From assembly GCA_947044405.1 (NCBI GenBank), contig CAMRHE010000321.1:682001-746000 (forward strand): 64,000 bases of DNA, written 5' to 3'. Under the pieces are notes generated by a model. It was given only the letters and a program-made list of their open reading frames with translations, was not told where the DNA came from and did not search any database. The DNA comes from Leptodactylus fallax (taxonomy: Eukaryota > Chordata > Amphibia > Anura > Leptodactylidae). Shown here in pieces: positions 1 through 12,599 of this stretch; position 1 is the stretch's first letter, and each line of letters begins with the position of its first letter. The translations under genes were made by a program, and so were the position numbers.

Positions 1-770
1 CTATTCACGCCTAATTCACTACTTCTCTGCTAACTCTCTGCTAGACCCCTTGCAATCTGGTTTCTGTATTCTACACTCCACTGAAACTGCCCTTACAAAG
101 GTCTCCAATGATCTCCTGACAGCTAAATCTAATGGCAGCTATTCTCTTCTTATTCTTCTGTATCCCCCAGCAGCATTTCACACTGTAGACTGTCAACACT
201 GCTCCCTCTTTATTCTTCTCCTATCTCTCTGACTGCACTTTCAGTTTATCATTTGGTGGCTCCTCTCCACTTCATCTTGCTGTTGAGGTTCCTTATCCTA
301 GGTCCTGTCCTTTTCTGACTCTACACAGCCCCTTTTGAACAAATGACAATCTAATTAACGCTCAACTTCCACAGTTTCAAGCACATCTTAATACTCTTCA
401 GGAAGTTCTATAACATTTCCTAATGTAACACTTCTGCACTTGTGCTCCCCAAAGCAACCTTCCTCTGTTCATCCTCCCTTTCTCTCACAGTATCCCACGG
501 AATTTGATGCCTGTATGCCCAGTGCCCAGGCACTTTGGATCTGTACATAAAAGGACACTTTTATCTGTGTGACCTTATCATATAAAAATAGTTGGACTAC
601 TATATAACCACTTCTACCTCTTGTATCATCCCTTACACATCATATAAGAAGACTCCCTCAAGTAAGGCCCTCAGTCCCATTGTGTGAATTGATTTATTAC
701 TCTTTAATGCCTCATTTTGTCTGTACATGAACCCTATGATTTGTGCTGTGAAATATGTTGGCACTATATA
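1..770 (+). mobile_element. L2-clade LINE, 3' fragment
   Basis: The first ~235 bases translate to a piece of a non-LTR reverse transcriptase (QSGF...[14 protein letters not shown], then a damaged form of the LSAAFDTVD catalytic block, positions ~52-195). Bases ~240-340 keep a degraded version of the next block. Bases ~640-770 match the usual L2 tail by eye: a short A/T-rich 3' UTR ending in GTTGGCACTATATAAATAAT just before the microsatellite. The window begins inside the element, so the 5' part is unknown. Frames are broken and it cannot encode a protein. L2 versus another CR1-group clade is judged from the tail only. Confidence 0.75.
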
Positions 771-804
<34 letters not shown>

Positions 805-829
805 TTAATAATTTTATTATTATTATTGT
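771..829. repeat. (AAT)n/(ATT)n microsatellite at LINE tail
   Basis: About eleven AAT units (771-803) are followed by a short run of ATT units (~810-828), giving a self-complementary tract. L2-type elements end in short tandem repeats used for priming, so the AAT run is probably the LINE tail extended by slippage. Confidence 0.9.
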
Positions 830-978
830 ATATTAAACAGCATTGAGGCCCTACTACCACAGAAGAACTGCTGGGATTAACTGATTTTGCTAGCCCAAGA
901 ACATTGTGCTTTCCTTCTGATGAGTAATATGTTTATCCTTGTGTACAACAGCCCAGTAAGTTACATATGTGCAAGGTA

Positions 979-2582
<1,604 letters not shown>

Positions 2583-2584
2583 TA

Positions 2585-2602
2585 CTTTTTTCCCCCACTG
2601 TA
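2585..2602 (+). repeat. Duplicated tip of the Tc1 right end
   Basis: Directly after the element's right TA lies CTTTTTTCCCCCACTG followed by TA, which repeats the last ~16 bases of the transposon. It may be a remnant of an adjacent insertion or imprecise excision, or replication slippage. Confidence 0.7.
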
Positions 2603-2603
2603 T

Positions 2604-3153
2604 GTCATTTTGGGGTATTGGACAAGTACGTGCATTATGTAGAACGACTCAACAAGTTGTCACCTTTATAAAAAAAAAAAAAAAAAAGATACTCCTGTGC
2701 CATGAAGCTTACAACTCCTTATAGCCCATCCCAAACTAAGCAGAACAAGATAAAGCTTGCATAATAAATTTTTTTTCCTATTCCCAACAACATGGACAGT
2801 TCACAGGATTGACCCTTATATATGTGAGCTCTTATGTATTTCTTTCTTGTCCCATCTGTTTCTCATTACAAAATGGGATGTTATGAAGGAGTTTCCTGCC
2901 ATCAAACACTCCAGCTTTGTATTTGAATTTCACAGTGGAATTGTTCTCATTAAAAACTGACTAGTTCAGGATTTAGAAGACCACACAAGCAATTGTCAAC
3001 ATTATATTGTAAGGATCTTAACAACACAAATAAATCAGCAATGGGTGTGGACCATGACAAAAAGTTTTTGAAATCTTACAGTAAAACAAATTGTAAGTAA
3101 ATAAACAAATAATCTCTATCCTCATCTATTTTACATAAAAATAAAAACCCCTT
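2604..3153. other. No recognised feature (A-run at 2670-2687)
   Basis: A/T-rich sequence with an 18-base A run at 2670-2687. No coding signature. The A run could be the tail of an unrecognised retroposon, but no LINE or SINE body was identified upstream. Confidence 0.5.
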
Positions 3154-3539
3154 TAAGCCAGGGCACCACGTTACACTGCGTTTTGGCCGTGTCGGAAACG
3201 TTGCACCAAAGAACGCTGCGTTTTACAGTATGTGCAAAGTGGATGAGATTCTGGCTAATCCCATCCACACATTGCAGAAAAAATTCTGCAGCATATTTAA
3301 CATGGCTAAAGCTAAGGAAAAAAAAAAAAAAGCCAAGGAAAGCTGTGTTTTCAAAAACGATTGTATTTTTGTAAATCGCAGCATGTCAATTATACCTACG
3401 GAAATGGCATTTTCCATATGGGTATAATTGGGGCAGAAAGTCCGTAGAGGAAAACTATGCAGACTTTCTGTGAAAAATGCTGCGGAAAAGAACACAATGC
3501 ATTTTTTGGCTGCGGCTCGCTATGTGGGGGCTTAGGCTA
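3154..3539 (+). repeat. Palindromic MITE-like repeat (family P), copy 1
   Basis: The ends are imperfect complements (TAAGCCAGGGCACCACG ... GTGGGGGCTTAGGCTA). Inside is a chain of short inverted repeats: ATGAGATT/AATCCCAT, AATTATACC/GGTATAATT and AAAGTCCG/CAGACTTT. The same ordered chain recurs at 5151, 5466, 18618, 44329, 45829 and 46626. No coding content. I infer a non-autonomous DNA transposon. The superfamily is unresolved; PIF/Harbinger is possible because neighbouring copies abut at TTA. Confidence 0.75.
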
Positions 3540-4077
3540 AAAGTGATTTCTGTATTATAAAGTGACAGTTACTCTTTGACTAGTGAAAAGATGCATTTCA
3601 GTGGCACCATGCTGGATATTGTACAGCCAGATCATAGAAAGTGATTTCCCTTGATGTTAAATAACCCTGTCCCCTTGCAGAGATAATTTGGTTAGTATGG
3701 AAAGACCTCGCCTTTGTGAAGTCACTCCGAAAATTACTTACAATTATATTCTCTAAGAAGTATTTCAAGACCAAGTTCTTTGATCAGGATTCAAATAATA
3801 TTCTACAGTCTATCTCAAACATGCTCAGTATAGTAAGGATTAAGCTCAAGGTGCAAATTTGGAGTTAGAAGCAAGAGCTTAAAATTGCAGATGCAGTAGA
3901 TTTTATTACTACTTTTATATGCTGCAAATACATGTTCTATAAATGCATACCTACCTGCATGATCAAAGGAGAGCTCATGGTGGTTATAACACCAAGGAAA
4001 GGCTCAGAATATGCTATCCTTCAACAAAATACAGCAGGATAAAGTCCAGTGTAGCAAATAATCTTGTTTGTTGATAA

Positions 4078-4125
4078 AACATTACAGATAATGTGTTTCA
4101 GGGTTTGTACCCTTTCATCGGATCA
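4078..4125 (-). ncRNA. Hammerhead-ribozyme-like relic
   Basis: On the minus strand: CCGATGA, a 5-bp stem with AGGGT/ACCCT arms around ACAA, then GAAAC. This is the hammerhead core with one change (U4 to C) and no convincing stem I. I read it as a decayed copy of a hammerhead-bearing repeat, not a working ribozyme. Confidence 0.35.
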
Positions 4126-4473
4126 TACATATATAAAACAAAGCCAACAGCCAAAGTATAAATAGGTCTGGGTGGAGCCAGATAATCACATGTCATATGC
4201 AATATAGAATGGACCAATTAGCCTGACATCATATGCTAAACACAAAAGAACATTGCAAATAAAGCTAAATTAAATATATATAAGAAATATATAATAAATA
4301 AGAAAAATTACTTCACAGATGTATAGCCACAAGGTACAGTATTGTCAGGGAGTAAAGAGGGGCCAGCTACATCATTAAAAGTATAATGAGATGCTTCCTC
4401 AGCTGAGCAAGGGACAGTATGGCAGATATGGGTGAACAATATTACTATATTGAGAGATACAAAGGCGTGTATG

Positions 4474-4720
4474 TTAAAGGTGTTGTCCAGGATAAATCTA
4501 TATTTTAAACATAAGTCCCCCCATGCCCCCCTCCAATTTTTTAAATAACATTTATTAATTTTTCTTTAGTTTTGCTATAATATATGTAGATCATGTGACC
4601 TACATATATTACATTTTTTGCCTTTCCGCTGATGTTGTGGGGTCTCAGTTTAATCGATGGTAATAAACCATCCCTGACTTCTCTCTAAGAGGTCCTGCAG
4701 TGCTAAGTACGGACCCCTTG
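4474..4720 (+). repeat. T2-type element fragment (TTAAAGG end)
   Basis: Starts TTAAAGGTGTTGTCCAGGAT, the same terminus seen inverted at the right end of the 55254-56111 element. The internal palindrome around 4576-4610 (TATATGTAGRTCAYRTGACC type) also matches that element (~55966-56005) in opposite orientation. The other end was not found, so the right boundary is approximate. Confidence 0.6.
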
Positions 4721-5150
4721 CATTTATATAGTCAATGGGTGATATGGGACTGGTTAATAGCCATTTAAGAAATGATGAAATAATAACTCCATTCCATAAG
4801 ATTCCATTGTACACTCAACAGGTCTGATCATCGCTGGTATTCTGTAGGTGGCTTCAACAGTAAATTCTGATATAATTAATTGAATTTTATTTTATTACTC
4901 TATAACATAAAGGATATTTTATTTTTAATCATTTCAGAATGAAATATTAAAACAGCTTTTCACTATTAGAAATTGATGAATTGAGATATAATAAGATTTT
5001 GTAAAGAGCTCCATGATTTGTTCTGAAAAGAAATTTGGCAATAATGAAGCCTCTAATGTACATTAGATGTCAGCGAAACCTCTAGTTTTCAGATACATTC
5101 ATTTTAGCTTAGTTTGTATTGAGGCTGCCAAATCTTCCTAATTATCAGCT

Positions 5151-5468
5151 TTAGGCCTAAGCCCCACATAGTGGGCTGCAACAAAAAGTGCTGCGCAGCG
5201 CTTTTTACATAAAGTCCACAGAAGTTTACTGTGGACTTTCTGCTTCCATTATACCTATAGGGAAACCGCCTGTGTTTCCGTAGGTATAATTGACATGCTG
5301 CGATTTCCAAAACCATGTTGGTTTTGGAAATCGCAGCGTGTCCGCTGCACATATTTTTCCGCAGTTTATGTATCGGATTCGCTAGAATCCCATCCACTAT
5401 GCAGGGACTGTAAAATGCCGTGTTTTTTTTCTGCCGCGTTGTTTACGCCACGTGGGACCTCGGCCTTA
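5151..5468 (-). repeat. Palindromic repeat, family P, reversed copy
   Basis: Ends TTAGGCCTAAGCCCCAC ... GTGGGACCTCGGCCTTA. It holds the family's hairpin chain in reverse order, including AAAGTCCACAG/CTGTGGACTTT and CGATTTCCAAAACC/GGTTTTGGAAATCG, which are nearly perfect. This is one of the best-preserved copies and shares its last bases with the next copy. Confidence 0.8.
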
Positions 5469-5754
5469 GGCTGAAGCCTCACGTTGTGGAAATGCAGAAT
5501 TTTACAGTACCTGCAAAGTGGATGGGATTCTGGCTAATGCCTTCCACACATTGCAGATAAAAATCTGCAGCGGAAAAGCTGAGTTTTCAAAAAACATTTT
5601 CCATATAGGTATGATAGTGGCAGAAAGTCCGCAGAAGAAAACTCTGTGAAATTGCAATGAAAAACACTGCAGAAAAAAACATGATGCGTTTCTGCCACGA
5701 TTTTTTCCACAGTGCTTTTTTTGCTGCCTTTCACTACATGGGACCTTAGCTTTA
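5466..5754 (+). repeat. Palindromic repeat, family P, abutting copy
   Basis: Begins TTAGGCTGAAGCCTCAC, overlapping the final TTA of the previous copy, and ends ACATGGGACCTTAGC. It has the same internal order as the 3154 copy (GATGGGATTCTGGCTAA, then GGCAGAAAGTCCGCAGA). Two family members in opposite orientation share one TTA, which suggests a preferred target or end-to-end insertion. Confidence 0.75.
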
Positions 5755-6093
5755 AACTAAAGCCCTACATTACATACTCGCAATGGGTTATAAATCGTCA
5801 GTGGGTAACCCACTGTGAAATACAGCAGCAGTTTAATGGATGGGATTTAACAACATCCCATCCTCACACTGCAGAAATATGTAGCATGCCAATTACTGCT
5901 GAATGCTTGCCTGTGGTTTTTAAACATTGCACTACAAAGGTTGAAAGCTGGGGCCAGTCACCCGTGAACCAGGAATGAAAGCCAGTGCAATAACCAGCTG
6001 TTTTTGGAATGGTTTTTGCCACATGAGGGTCCGCTGCAGGATGTCAGTGGTGGACATTCCACAGCGAACCAAACACGTGGGAATTTAGCCTTA
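5755..6093 (+). repeat. Related terminal-inverted repeat element
   Basis: Directly abuts the previous copy. Ends are CTAAAGCCCTACATT and ACACGTGGGAATTTAGCC, with short internal palindromes (AGTGGGTAACCCACT; GGATGGGAT/ATCCCATCC). It resembles family P at the ends but differs inside, so it may be a sister subfamily. Confidence 0.5.
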
Positions 6094-6975
6094 AGAGGGA
6101 ATTAACCATTGTTATTGTAATATTTTAGCCTACTTTTGACATCTCCCAAAACGGAAGCAGTGCCATAGGTATTAGACAACCATACCCATTCTGCCCTCAG
6201 TAAAAATTAACATGTACAATCTTCAAAATAAATTAAATTTAAAAAGGTCCTGGGCTGGCTGCCCCAAAGCATAGATGAAAACGGAACAGCAGAGAAGAGG
6301 CGGAGCTACCCTAGGGAAAATGGCTGTGTTGATCACTTGACTTAGGATTGGAACCTGCCCAGAAACTCCAGTTCCAGCTTGAAAATATGCCTCGGACTAA
6401 GTAAATTAAATTGGCTTGCTCAGATCTAATGCTCAGGAAATAATTGGTCTTTATTTATAGTAATAAAGGGTTTTTGTTTTATTTTTGTATCAAAACTTAC
6501 TACTGGGGATCTGAACACAAGGTCCAATATTGATGATATATCCTAAGAACCCACTGAAGTCCAGAAACCCCTTTTAAGTATTTTATAATGATAAGCAAAA
6601 CTACTGTAATATGCTGTCTAACCTACATATTTGTATATAATATTACATACAATAATTTTTGAGAATCATTTCCAGAAACATTTCATGCCAGCCACATTCA
6701 TGCCAAGTTACCTCAGTAATCAAAAATGCATATTTGTATTTTAATAATTGTCCTTCTTGTTATTTGTCTTTACTTAGGTGCATCAACACGTAGGTGGTAA
6801 ACTATCTGACATGCAATCTGAAGAAAACACTCAGTGTAATTTTATCAACCATATGAAATATTAGATTCAGATAATAGTAAACTGATTATGATGTTCTATC
6901 AGTTAAATAATCAGGCAGACAAGCAGAGACAGTACAGCAATAGCCCAGATAACTCAAAAGACTATGCAGAAGCTA
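6094..6975. other. No recognised feature
   Basis: A/T-rich unique-looking sequence. I see no credible coding frame, RNA gene or repeat terminus. Confidence 0.5.
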
Positions 6976-8279
6976 CAGTTGTGCTAAAAAGTTTACATAC
7001 CCCGGCAGATTTTTAGGTTTTTTGGCCTTTTTTCAGAGAATATGAATGATAACACAAAAACTTTTTCTCCACTCATGGTTAGTGGTTTGTTGAAGCCATT
7101 TATTGTCAAACTTCTGTGTTTTCTCTTTTTAAATCATAATGATAACCAAAAACCTCAAAATACCCTGGTGATTTTGGCCTGATAACATGCCCAGAAACCA
7201 AACCACGGTCAGGTAGACCAACCAAAATTTTGGCCACAACTGCCCGGAAAATTGTTCGGTATGCAAAGAAAAACCCACATATAACATCAGCTGAAATACA
7301 GGACTCTCTGAAAACTATCAGTGTGGCTGTTTCAAGATACATAACAAGGAGGCACTTGAAGAAAAATGGGCTGCATGGTCGAGTTGCCCGAAGAAAGCCA
7401 TTACTGCGCAAATGCCACAAAGAATCTCGCCTTCAATACGCCAAACAGCACAGAGACAACCCCCAAAACTTCTGGAACAAGGTAATTTGGAGTGATGAGA
7501 CAAAAATCTAACTTTTTGGCCACAACCATAAATGTTACATTTGGAGAGGTGTCAACAAGGCCTATGATGAAAGGAACACTATTCCTACTGTAAAGCATGG
7601 AGGTGGATCACTGATGATGTGGGGATGTGTGAGCTTCAAAGGCACAGGAAACTTGGTCAAAGTTGAAGGAAAGATGAATGCAGCACGTTATCAGCAAATA
7701 CTGGAGGCAAATTTGCACTCATCAGCCAGGAAGCTGCACATGGGATGTACTTGGACGTTCCAACATGACAACGGTCCAAAACACAAGGCCAAGTCGACCT
7801 GTCATTGGCTACAGCAGAAGAAAATGAAGGTTCTGGAGTGGCCATCTCAGTCTCCTGACCTCAATATCATTGAGCCACTCTGGGGAGATCTCAAGCGCGC
7901 AGTACATACAAGACAGCCCAGGAATTTACAGGAACTGGAGACTTTTTGCCAAGAAGAATGGGCAGTTTTACCATCTGAGAAAATAAAGAGCCTCATCCAC
8001 AACTACCACAAAAGACTTCAAGCTGTCATTGATGTTAGAGGAGGCCATACACGGTATTAAGAACTGGGGTATGTGAAATTTTGAACAGGGTCATTTTGAT
8101 GTTTTTGGTTGTCATTATGATTTAAAAAAGAGAAAACACAGAAGTTTGATAATAAATGGCTTCACCCAACTACTATCCATGAGTGGAGAAAAAGTTTTTG
8201 TGTTATCATTCATATTCTCTGAAAAAAGTCCAAAAAATCAAAAAATCTGCTAGAGTATGTAAACTTTTTAGCACAACTG
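6976..8279 (+). mobile_element. Tc1/mariner element, family B (internally deleted)
   Basis: TA flanks at 6974-6975 and 8280-8281. Ends CAGTTGTGCTAAAAAG ... CTTTTTAGCACAACTG are perfect complements. Inverted repeats of roughly 190 bp (6976-~7168 and ~8081-8279) match well, including the inner AGTGGAGAAAAAG motif. The body is shorter than a full Tc1 because the sequence between the left repeat and the gene's second helix-turn-helix is missing. Confidence 0.92.
7203..8060 (+). pseudogene. Tc1 transposase, family B: N-terminus lost, one nonsense
   Basis: The frame opens at a PRSGRPTK motif, the usual linker between the two DNA-binding subdomains, so the first ~55 codons are deleted. It continues to the GGHTRY C-terminus, interrupted only by TAA at 7509-7511, right after WSDETKI. 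Catalytic acids are otherwise present: Asp in WSDET, Asp in FQHDNGPKH, Glu in NIIEPLW, with 34 residues between the last two (DD34E). No good start codon precedes 7203. No functional protein is expected. Confidence 0.92.
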
Positions 8280-9921
8280 TATATACAGAGGTATAGCTTG
8301 AAGCTCATGGAATCCAGTGCAAAATCTGTTATGAAGCCCCTTCCTATCAGGTACCATTCAGAATAGTGGTATATTTTATGTGGTAGAGGGAATAAAATAA
8401 AGAACAGACTTCTTACAAGCTTGGCCATGGAGTTCGGGAAGAAGTTGGACATACTACAAGCTGGGCTGCATCTCTAAGCATTTGAGAAAGGAGGCCCTAT
8501 CCATCATCCATTTTTCAAAAACCTCAACAAAGCCAGCTTTAAGGAACCTTCCACCTGTGACTGAGACTGGCTAATTACATGTTTCAAATCAAGAGAGATA
8601 TGACCTATTTTAGAAATATGTCATAATTCTGGGTGGGTACATCATATAAGGATAATATGCCCAGTAAGCGATGCAAAATGTTTTTACAAGTTCAGGCATA
8701 TCAAATATGAAGATTAAATCATATTACCTTGCTCAGATATATAATTTGGGATGGTTATTAACATTAAAAGTTCAGATCCAGAGAACTGTCCAGGTTCCCC
8801 AACCATATTTCTGTTTATAGATTGCTATGAAACATGACTTATGACTCACATGCCTCTAATGCTATATTTTACCTTTGTCACCTATACAGAGTTTTGGCCT
8901 GGCATGTTTCCAGGTGGAAAAAGTAGTTGTTAATTAGTTGTTTTCAATTTAATTAACACCCTGTACATTTGCATACTGAGCTATACATTGCAAATTGAAA
9001 TGAACATATATATTTTAGACACACATCGTAATCGATACAATGAATTAGACACACAACATAATCATTATAATGAATGAAAACTATAACCAGACACAATAAA
9101 CAAAATTCATAACCACCCACACTCTGGTTTATACAAAATTTATCACAGACTGATATTTTGGATTCTTCTTAACCAGGGACTAAATTTCCATGAATTTATG
9201 TTCTCAAGTTACAATATTTTTAACTTGCCATGTTTGCCCAAGAACCATTTAATACTGAATTAATGAGTACTTGCGCATCTCTTCATACAACAGAAACACC
9301 CTTCAACAGCGCAGGAGATATGGACAACAACATTCAAAATGCCAATCTTCATAAATCTTCCCCATTGACTTCCCTACAGATTCAAAAATGAAAACCTTTC
9401 CAAACTTAGGATGTTGTCTTGTAAGGAGGGCAGCATTGCTGGTATTGTTTGGTGATGCTGTAGCTGCCATTGTTAGTAAAAAAAAATGTAGCTGATACTT
9501 ATAGCTTGTCTCTGTATGAAAGGGTGTTATGGTTGGCACAGTTATTGGGAAGTATGAGGAGCTCTGATATAGTGGGCTTTGTAGTTGACACTTGTTAGGG
9601 ACATTGTAGTTTTTATCACAATACAGACTTCAACAACTACTCACATTCATTTACTGTAAAATAGAAAGTACAACTCTTAAATATTACGAGTATTATAAGT
9701 CCTTTCAATGTACCACATGGTCAGTGCTTGTATTCATGTATTTTTATAGTTCTGTAAATAAACATCTTCATAAGAGGTAGTCACAGCACTAGCGAGAGAA
9801 AGACAACCATGGTCTTAGTACTTGACACCACACACTCAGCGTTCCAGAAAAGTGCCATCAACAGTAAATTTTATTTACCTCTATTCCCACAATCCCATTG
9901 TGTCCTGGTATTAGAAATATA
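8280..9921. other. No recognised feature
   Basis: About 1.6 kb with no supported gene, repeat terminus or RNA gene. Open frames here are short and show no family motif. Confidence 0.5.
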
Positions 9922-11107
9922 CAATGGGGATCAAAATTAGACAATAATACACAATTTCCTGAATGTCAAGGTCATTGTGTAGTCCTATGTGAATATATCC
10001 TAAGATGAGTAACATAGCAGTATTTTAAGCTTATTTCATAAATTGTATTTATTCTAAAGCACAGAATAAAAATGTAAATGAGATTATTGAAAAAGAACTC
10101 TAATCAAAATGAGAGAACACTTTCAGATACCTGCAAGTTATTAGTGTTAATTTGGCATCTGGTGCTAATTTCCTTAATTATCTGACAAACCCTATTTAAC
10201 TGGCAGCTTAACTTTCCAGTTTTCACTGACTTTGCAAAAATGGTGTGCTGTTCCAAAGTGACTGAAATCCTCCTGCAGTAGGTTGTCTGGATGAAGGCCA
10301 AAGGGGTGACCCTATCAGCCATAGCAAGAGAAGTTGGTCATTCCAAGTCTGTGATTTCTAGAATATTGCATCTTTACAACATCACAAACTCATTCAAGTC
10401 CCCCAAGAAGGCTGGTCGCCCTCGAAAGACAAATGCAAGAGAGGACAGGATAATGCAGAGAATCTCCATGGGTAATCGTTTCAACACTGCAGCTGGAATT
10501 GCTCGCCAGTTCAGCACTGAACAGGGTAAGATTCTGTCTCACTGTCATACAGTGTCTTGACGTTTAAGAGCATTTGGCCTGAAAGGAATTCCTTGAAACT
10601 GAAAACATTTAAACAATGAAATGGCCAGACCAGAGTCCTGATCTAAACCCAATAGAAAACCTCTGGAAAATCCTTGGTGACAAAGTTATGGCCAAGAAAC
10701 CCACAACAGTCACCGATATGTGGAAGAGACTGGAAGAGGAGTGGACCAAAATCATACCATTGCAATGTGAGAGACTAGTGATGTCCTGTGGCCGCAGATG
10801 TGCTGAAGTCATTCAAAGCAAAGGCCTGTACACTTCCTACTGATTGGTGACTGTTGTAACCTTCAGAAAATTTACTTAGAATCTTTCTCTATGCTACAGT
10901 CATTGTTGGTTTCTAATTTTGATCATCACATTTTTTTGCTAAATAAAGGTTTTATGTTGATATACTTTGGTTATTTTGTAAAAACACTGTTCTAGTGCCA
11001 TGGTGTACTCCTTACAAAAAATACTTCAAATGTTGATCAATGTAGATTACATTATTTATGAAAAAATAAAGTATTCATTCGTTGTTCTCTAATTTTGATC
11101 TCCAGTG
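9922..11107 (+). mobile_element. Tc1/mariner element, family C (core deleted)
   Basis: TA flanks at 9920-9921 and 11108-11109. Ends CAATGGGGATCAAAATTAG ... CTAATTTTGATCTCCAGTG are complementary over ~20 bases. An extra copy of the ATTTTGATC motif lies at ~10917, as expected for an inner binding site. At ~1.19 kb it is about 400 bp shorter than an intact element, and the missing part is the middle of the transposase. Confidence 0.88.
10240..10843 (+). pseudogene. Tc1 transposase, family C: catalytic core deleted
   Basis: ATG at 10240, then TAG at 10279-10281. From 10291 the paired-like DNA-binding region is clear (GVTLSAIAREVGHSKSVISR, then the GRPRK linker at ~10417). The frame breaks near 10560. 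The sequence then jumps to 10616, where KWPDQSPDLNPIENLW and the C-terminal helices resume in another frame. Both catalytic Asp residues and all sequence between are absent, leaving DNA-binding and C-terminal parts only. Confidence 0.9.
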
Positions 11108-12480
11108 TACACCAACTTGAGTTACAAACATTTAAAATATCTAGTATATTGTAATTGCATTTATTATGGGACAATCATTGCAGAGTTTTTTTTAGAGGTG
11201 ACATTTACATCCAATCTTTTTTGTAACTATGGTAATAGAATATTCCCTACTCATTCCTGACCTCATTTATCAAAGTGAACATTTTTTCATTGAATGATAA
11301 AAAAAAAAAAACTTCTATAAAATACAAAGTACATAGGTACTTTACTAAATGGATATTGTAGCTTTCTCATATATATCACATTTCGTCTCTGTCTTAATAG
11401 GTGCACCCACACCCTGTCAGGAATGATTATTAGGTCAAAAGCATAGTCCTCAAGGATAAGAAGCAATTCATAAAAGAAAACGGATATTAAGTTACTTTCT
11501 ATACAAGATGTGTTAATTTCTTCCAGAATGCTATACAGACAGATAATTAAATCAAGTTCTCTAGCTAATGCCCTTCCACGGAGCAAATAGCAAATAGAGT
11601 TATTACAATTCAGCAATGTTAAGTGGGATCAGGTTGAAATGCCCTGTCTGTCCAGCAAAATTGCCACAGTTTAACCAAATTATTGTTTCATCGAATTATG
11701 GTGGCTGTAAATCTTTTCTAGCTTTGTATAATGTAGAATTAATAAAGTCACAGATAAGTGAATGAAGGTTTTAAGATATGTAGTAGAGAAATGACCACAG
11801 TTTCAGTCATACCAAAGGGGGCACAATAGCACATCTGTGACATATAGGGGTTTTCCAAGCTGTGGGCCATTTTTATAGTGATGACCTAACCTCAGGCATA
11901 GACACTATACACCGTACGTATCCTTCTGCTTTTGGTCCTGTTCCCTGTACTGTATCTGGCGCCAGAGGCTTCCTGGAACAGCTGATCAGTGCCATGTCCT
12001 AGTGTCAGAGCCCCACCAACCTGATACTGATGACCTATAAGTCATCAGTATCAAAATGGCCCCATATCCAGTAAGTTACATCACTTCCGGTCGCATTCGC
12101 ATCACAACATAAGTGTGTAAAATGAATGAAAAAAACACAGCACTTTCTACACCAAAGCCAAGCTTCTTTTTCCCATTGTGTTCATTCCTTCTACTCCATT
12201 TTTTTCCAGCAATATGATAAGATTGAATATGTTTTTATTGGTCTCTAGTTTCTTCTAGTCTGTGCACCGCACCTCTAGGTTATACTCTGCTGTCGAATGG
12301 ATATACTCTGATCCGCATGTACCATTCCTCCAAGATCATTGCTCTCTTGTATATATTGTATATATTACACATTTGTTTATGTGAAGTATTTTTTTTTTTT
12401 TGTCTCTACGGGACACCAACTACTTTTGCATACACTTGTATATAGTTGTTGATTTAATTTATTTCTATACTTAGGACAAT
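11108..12480. other. No recognised feature
   Basis: A/T-rich with homopolymer runs. A minus-strand frame at 11287-11616 (109 codons) shows no motif or coding bias I can defend. Confidence 0.45.
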
Positions 12481-12504
12481 ATCTTGATTTTGTGTTCATA
12501 TGTT

Positions 12505-12560
12505 TTTACAGATGTCTGATGAAGGTCTGATAGACGAAAGTGTCACATGTTTTTCTGCAT
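12505..12560 (+). ncRNA. Hammerhead-ribozyme-like relic
   Basis: CTGATGA at 12516-12522, a short stem (GTCT/AGAC, 12525-12535), GAAA at 12536-12539 and a GTC triplet at 12542-12544. The four bases after GTC (ACAT) pair with the four before CTGATGA (ATGT), as stem I requires. Stem III has no proper pair. It looks like a decayed hammerhead inside a dispersed repeat that continues to about 12600. Confidence 0.45.
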
Positions 12561-12599
12561 TGGCAATAAATTTGGATTTTTTTTTTCACTTTCATGAGT

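Noticed and set aside
2670..2687. Poly(A) run taken as a SINE tail.
   Set aside because: No A/B box promoter or tRNA-like head was found upstream.
11287..11616. 109-codon minus-strand frame.
   Set aside because: No recognisable domain, A/T-driven composition, no context support.
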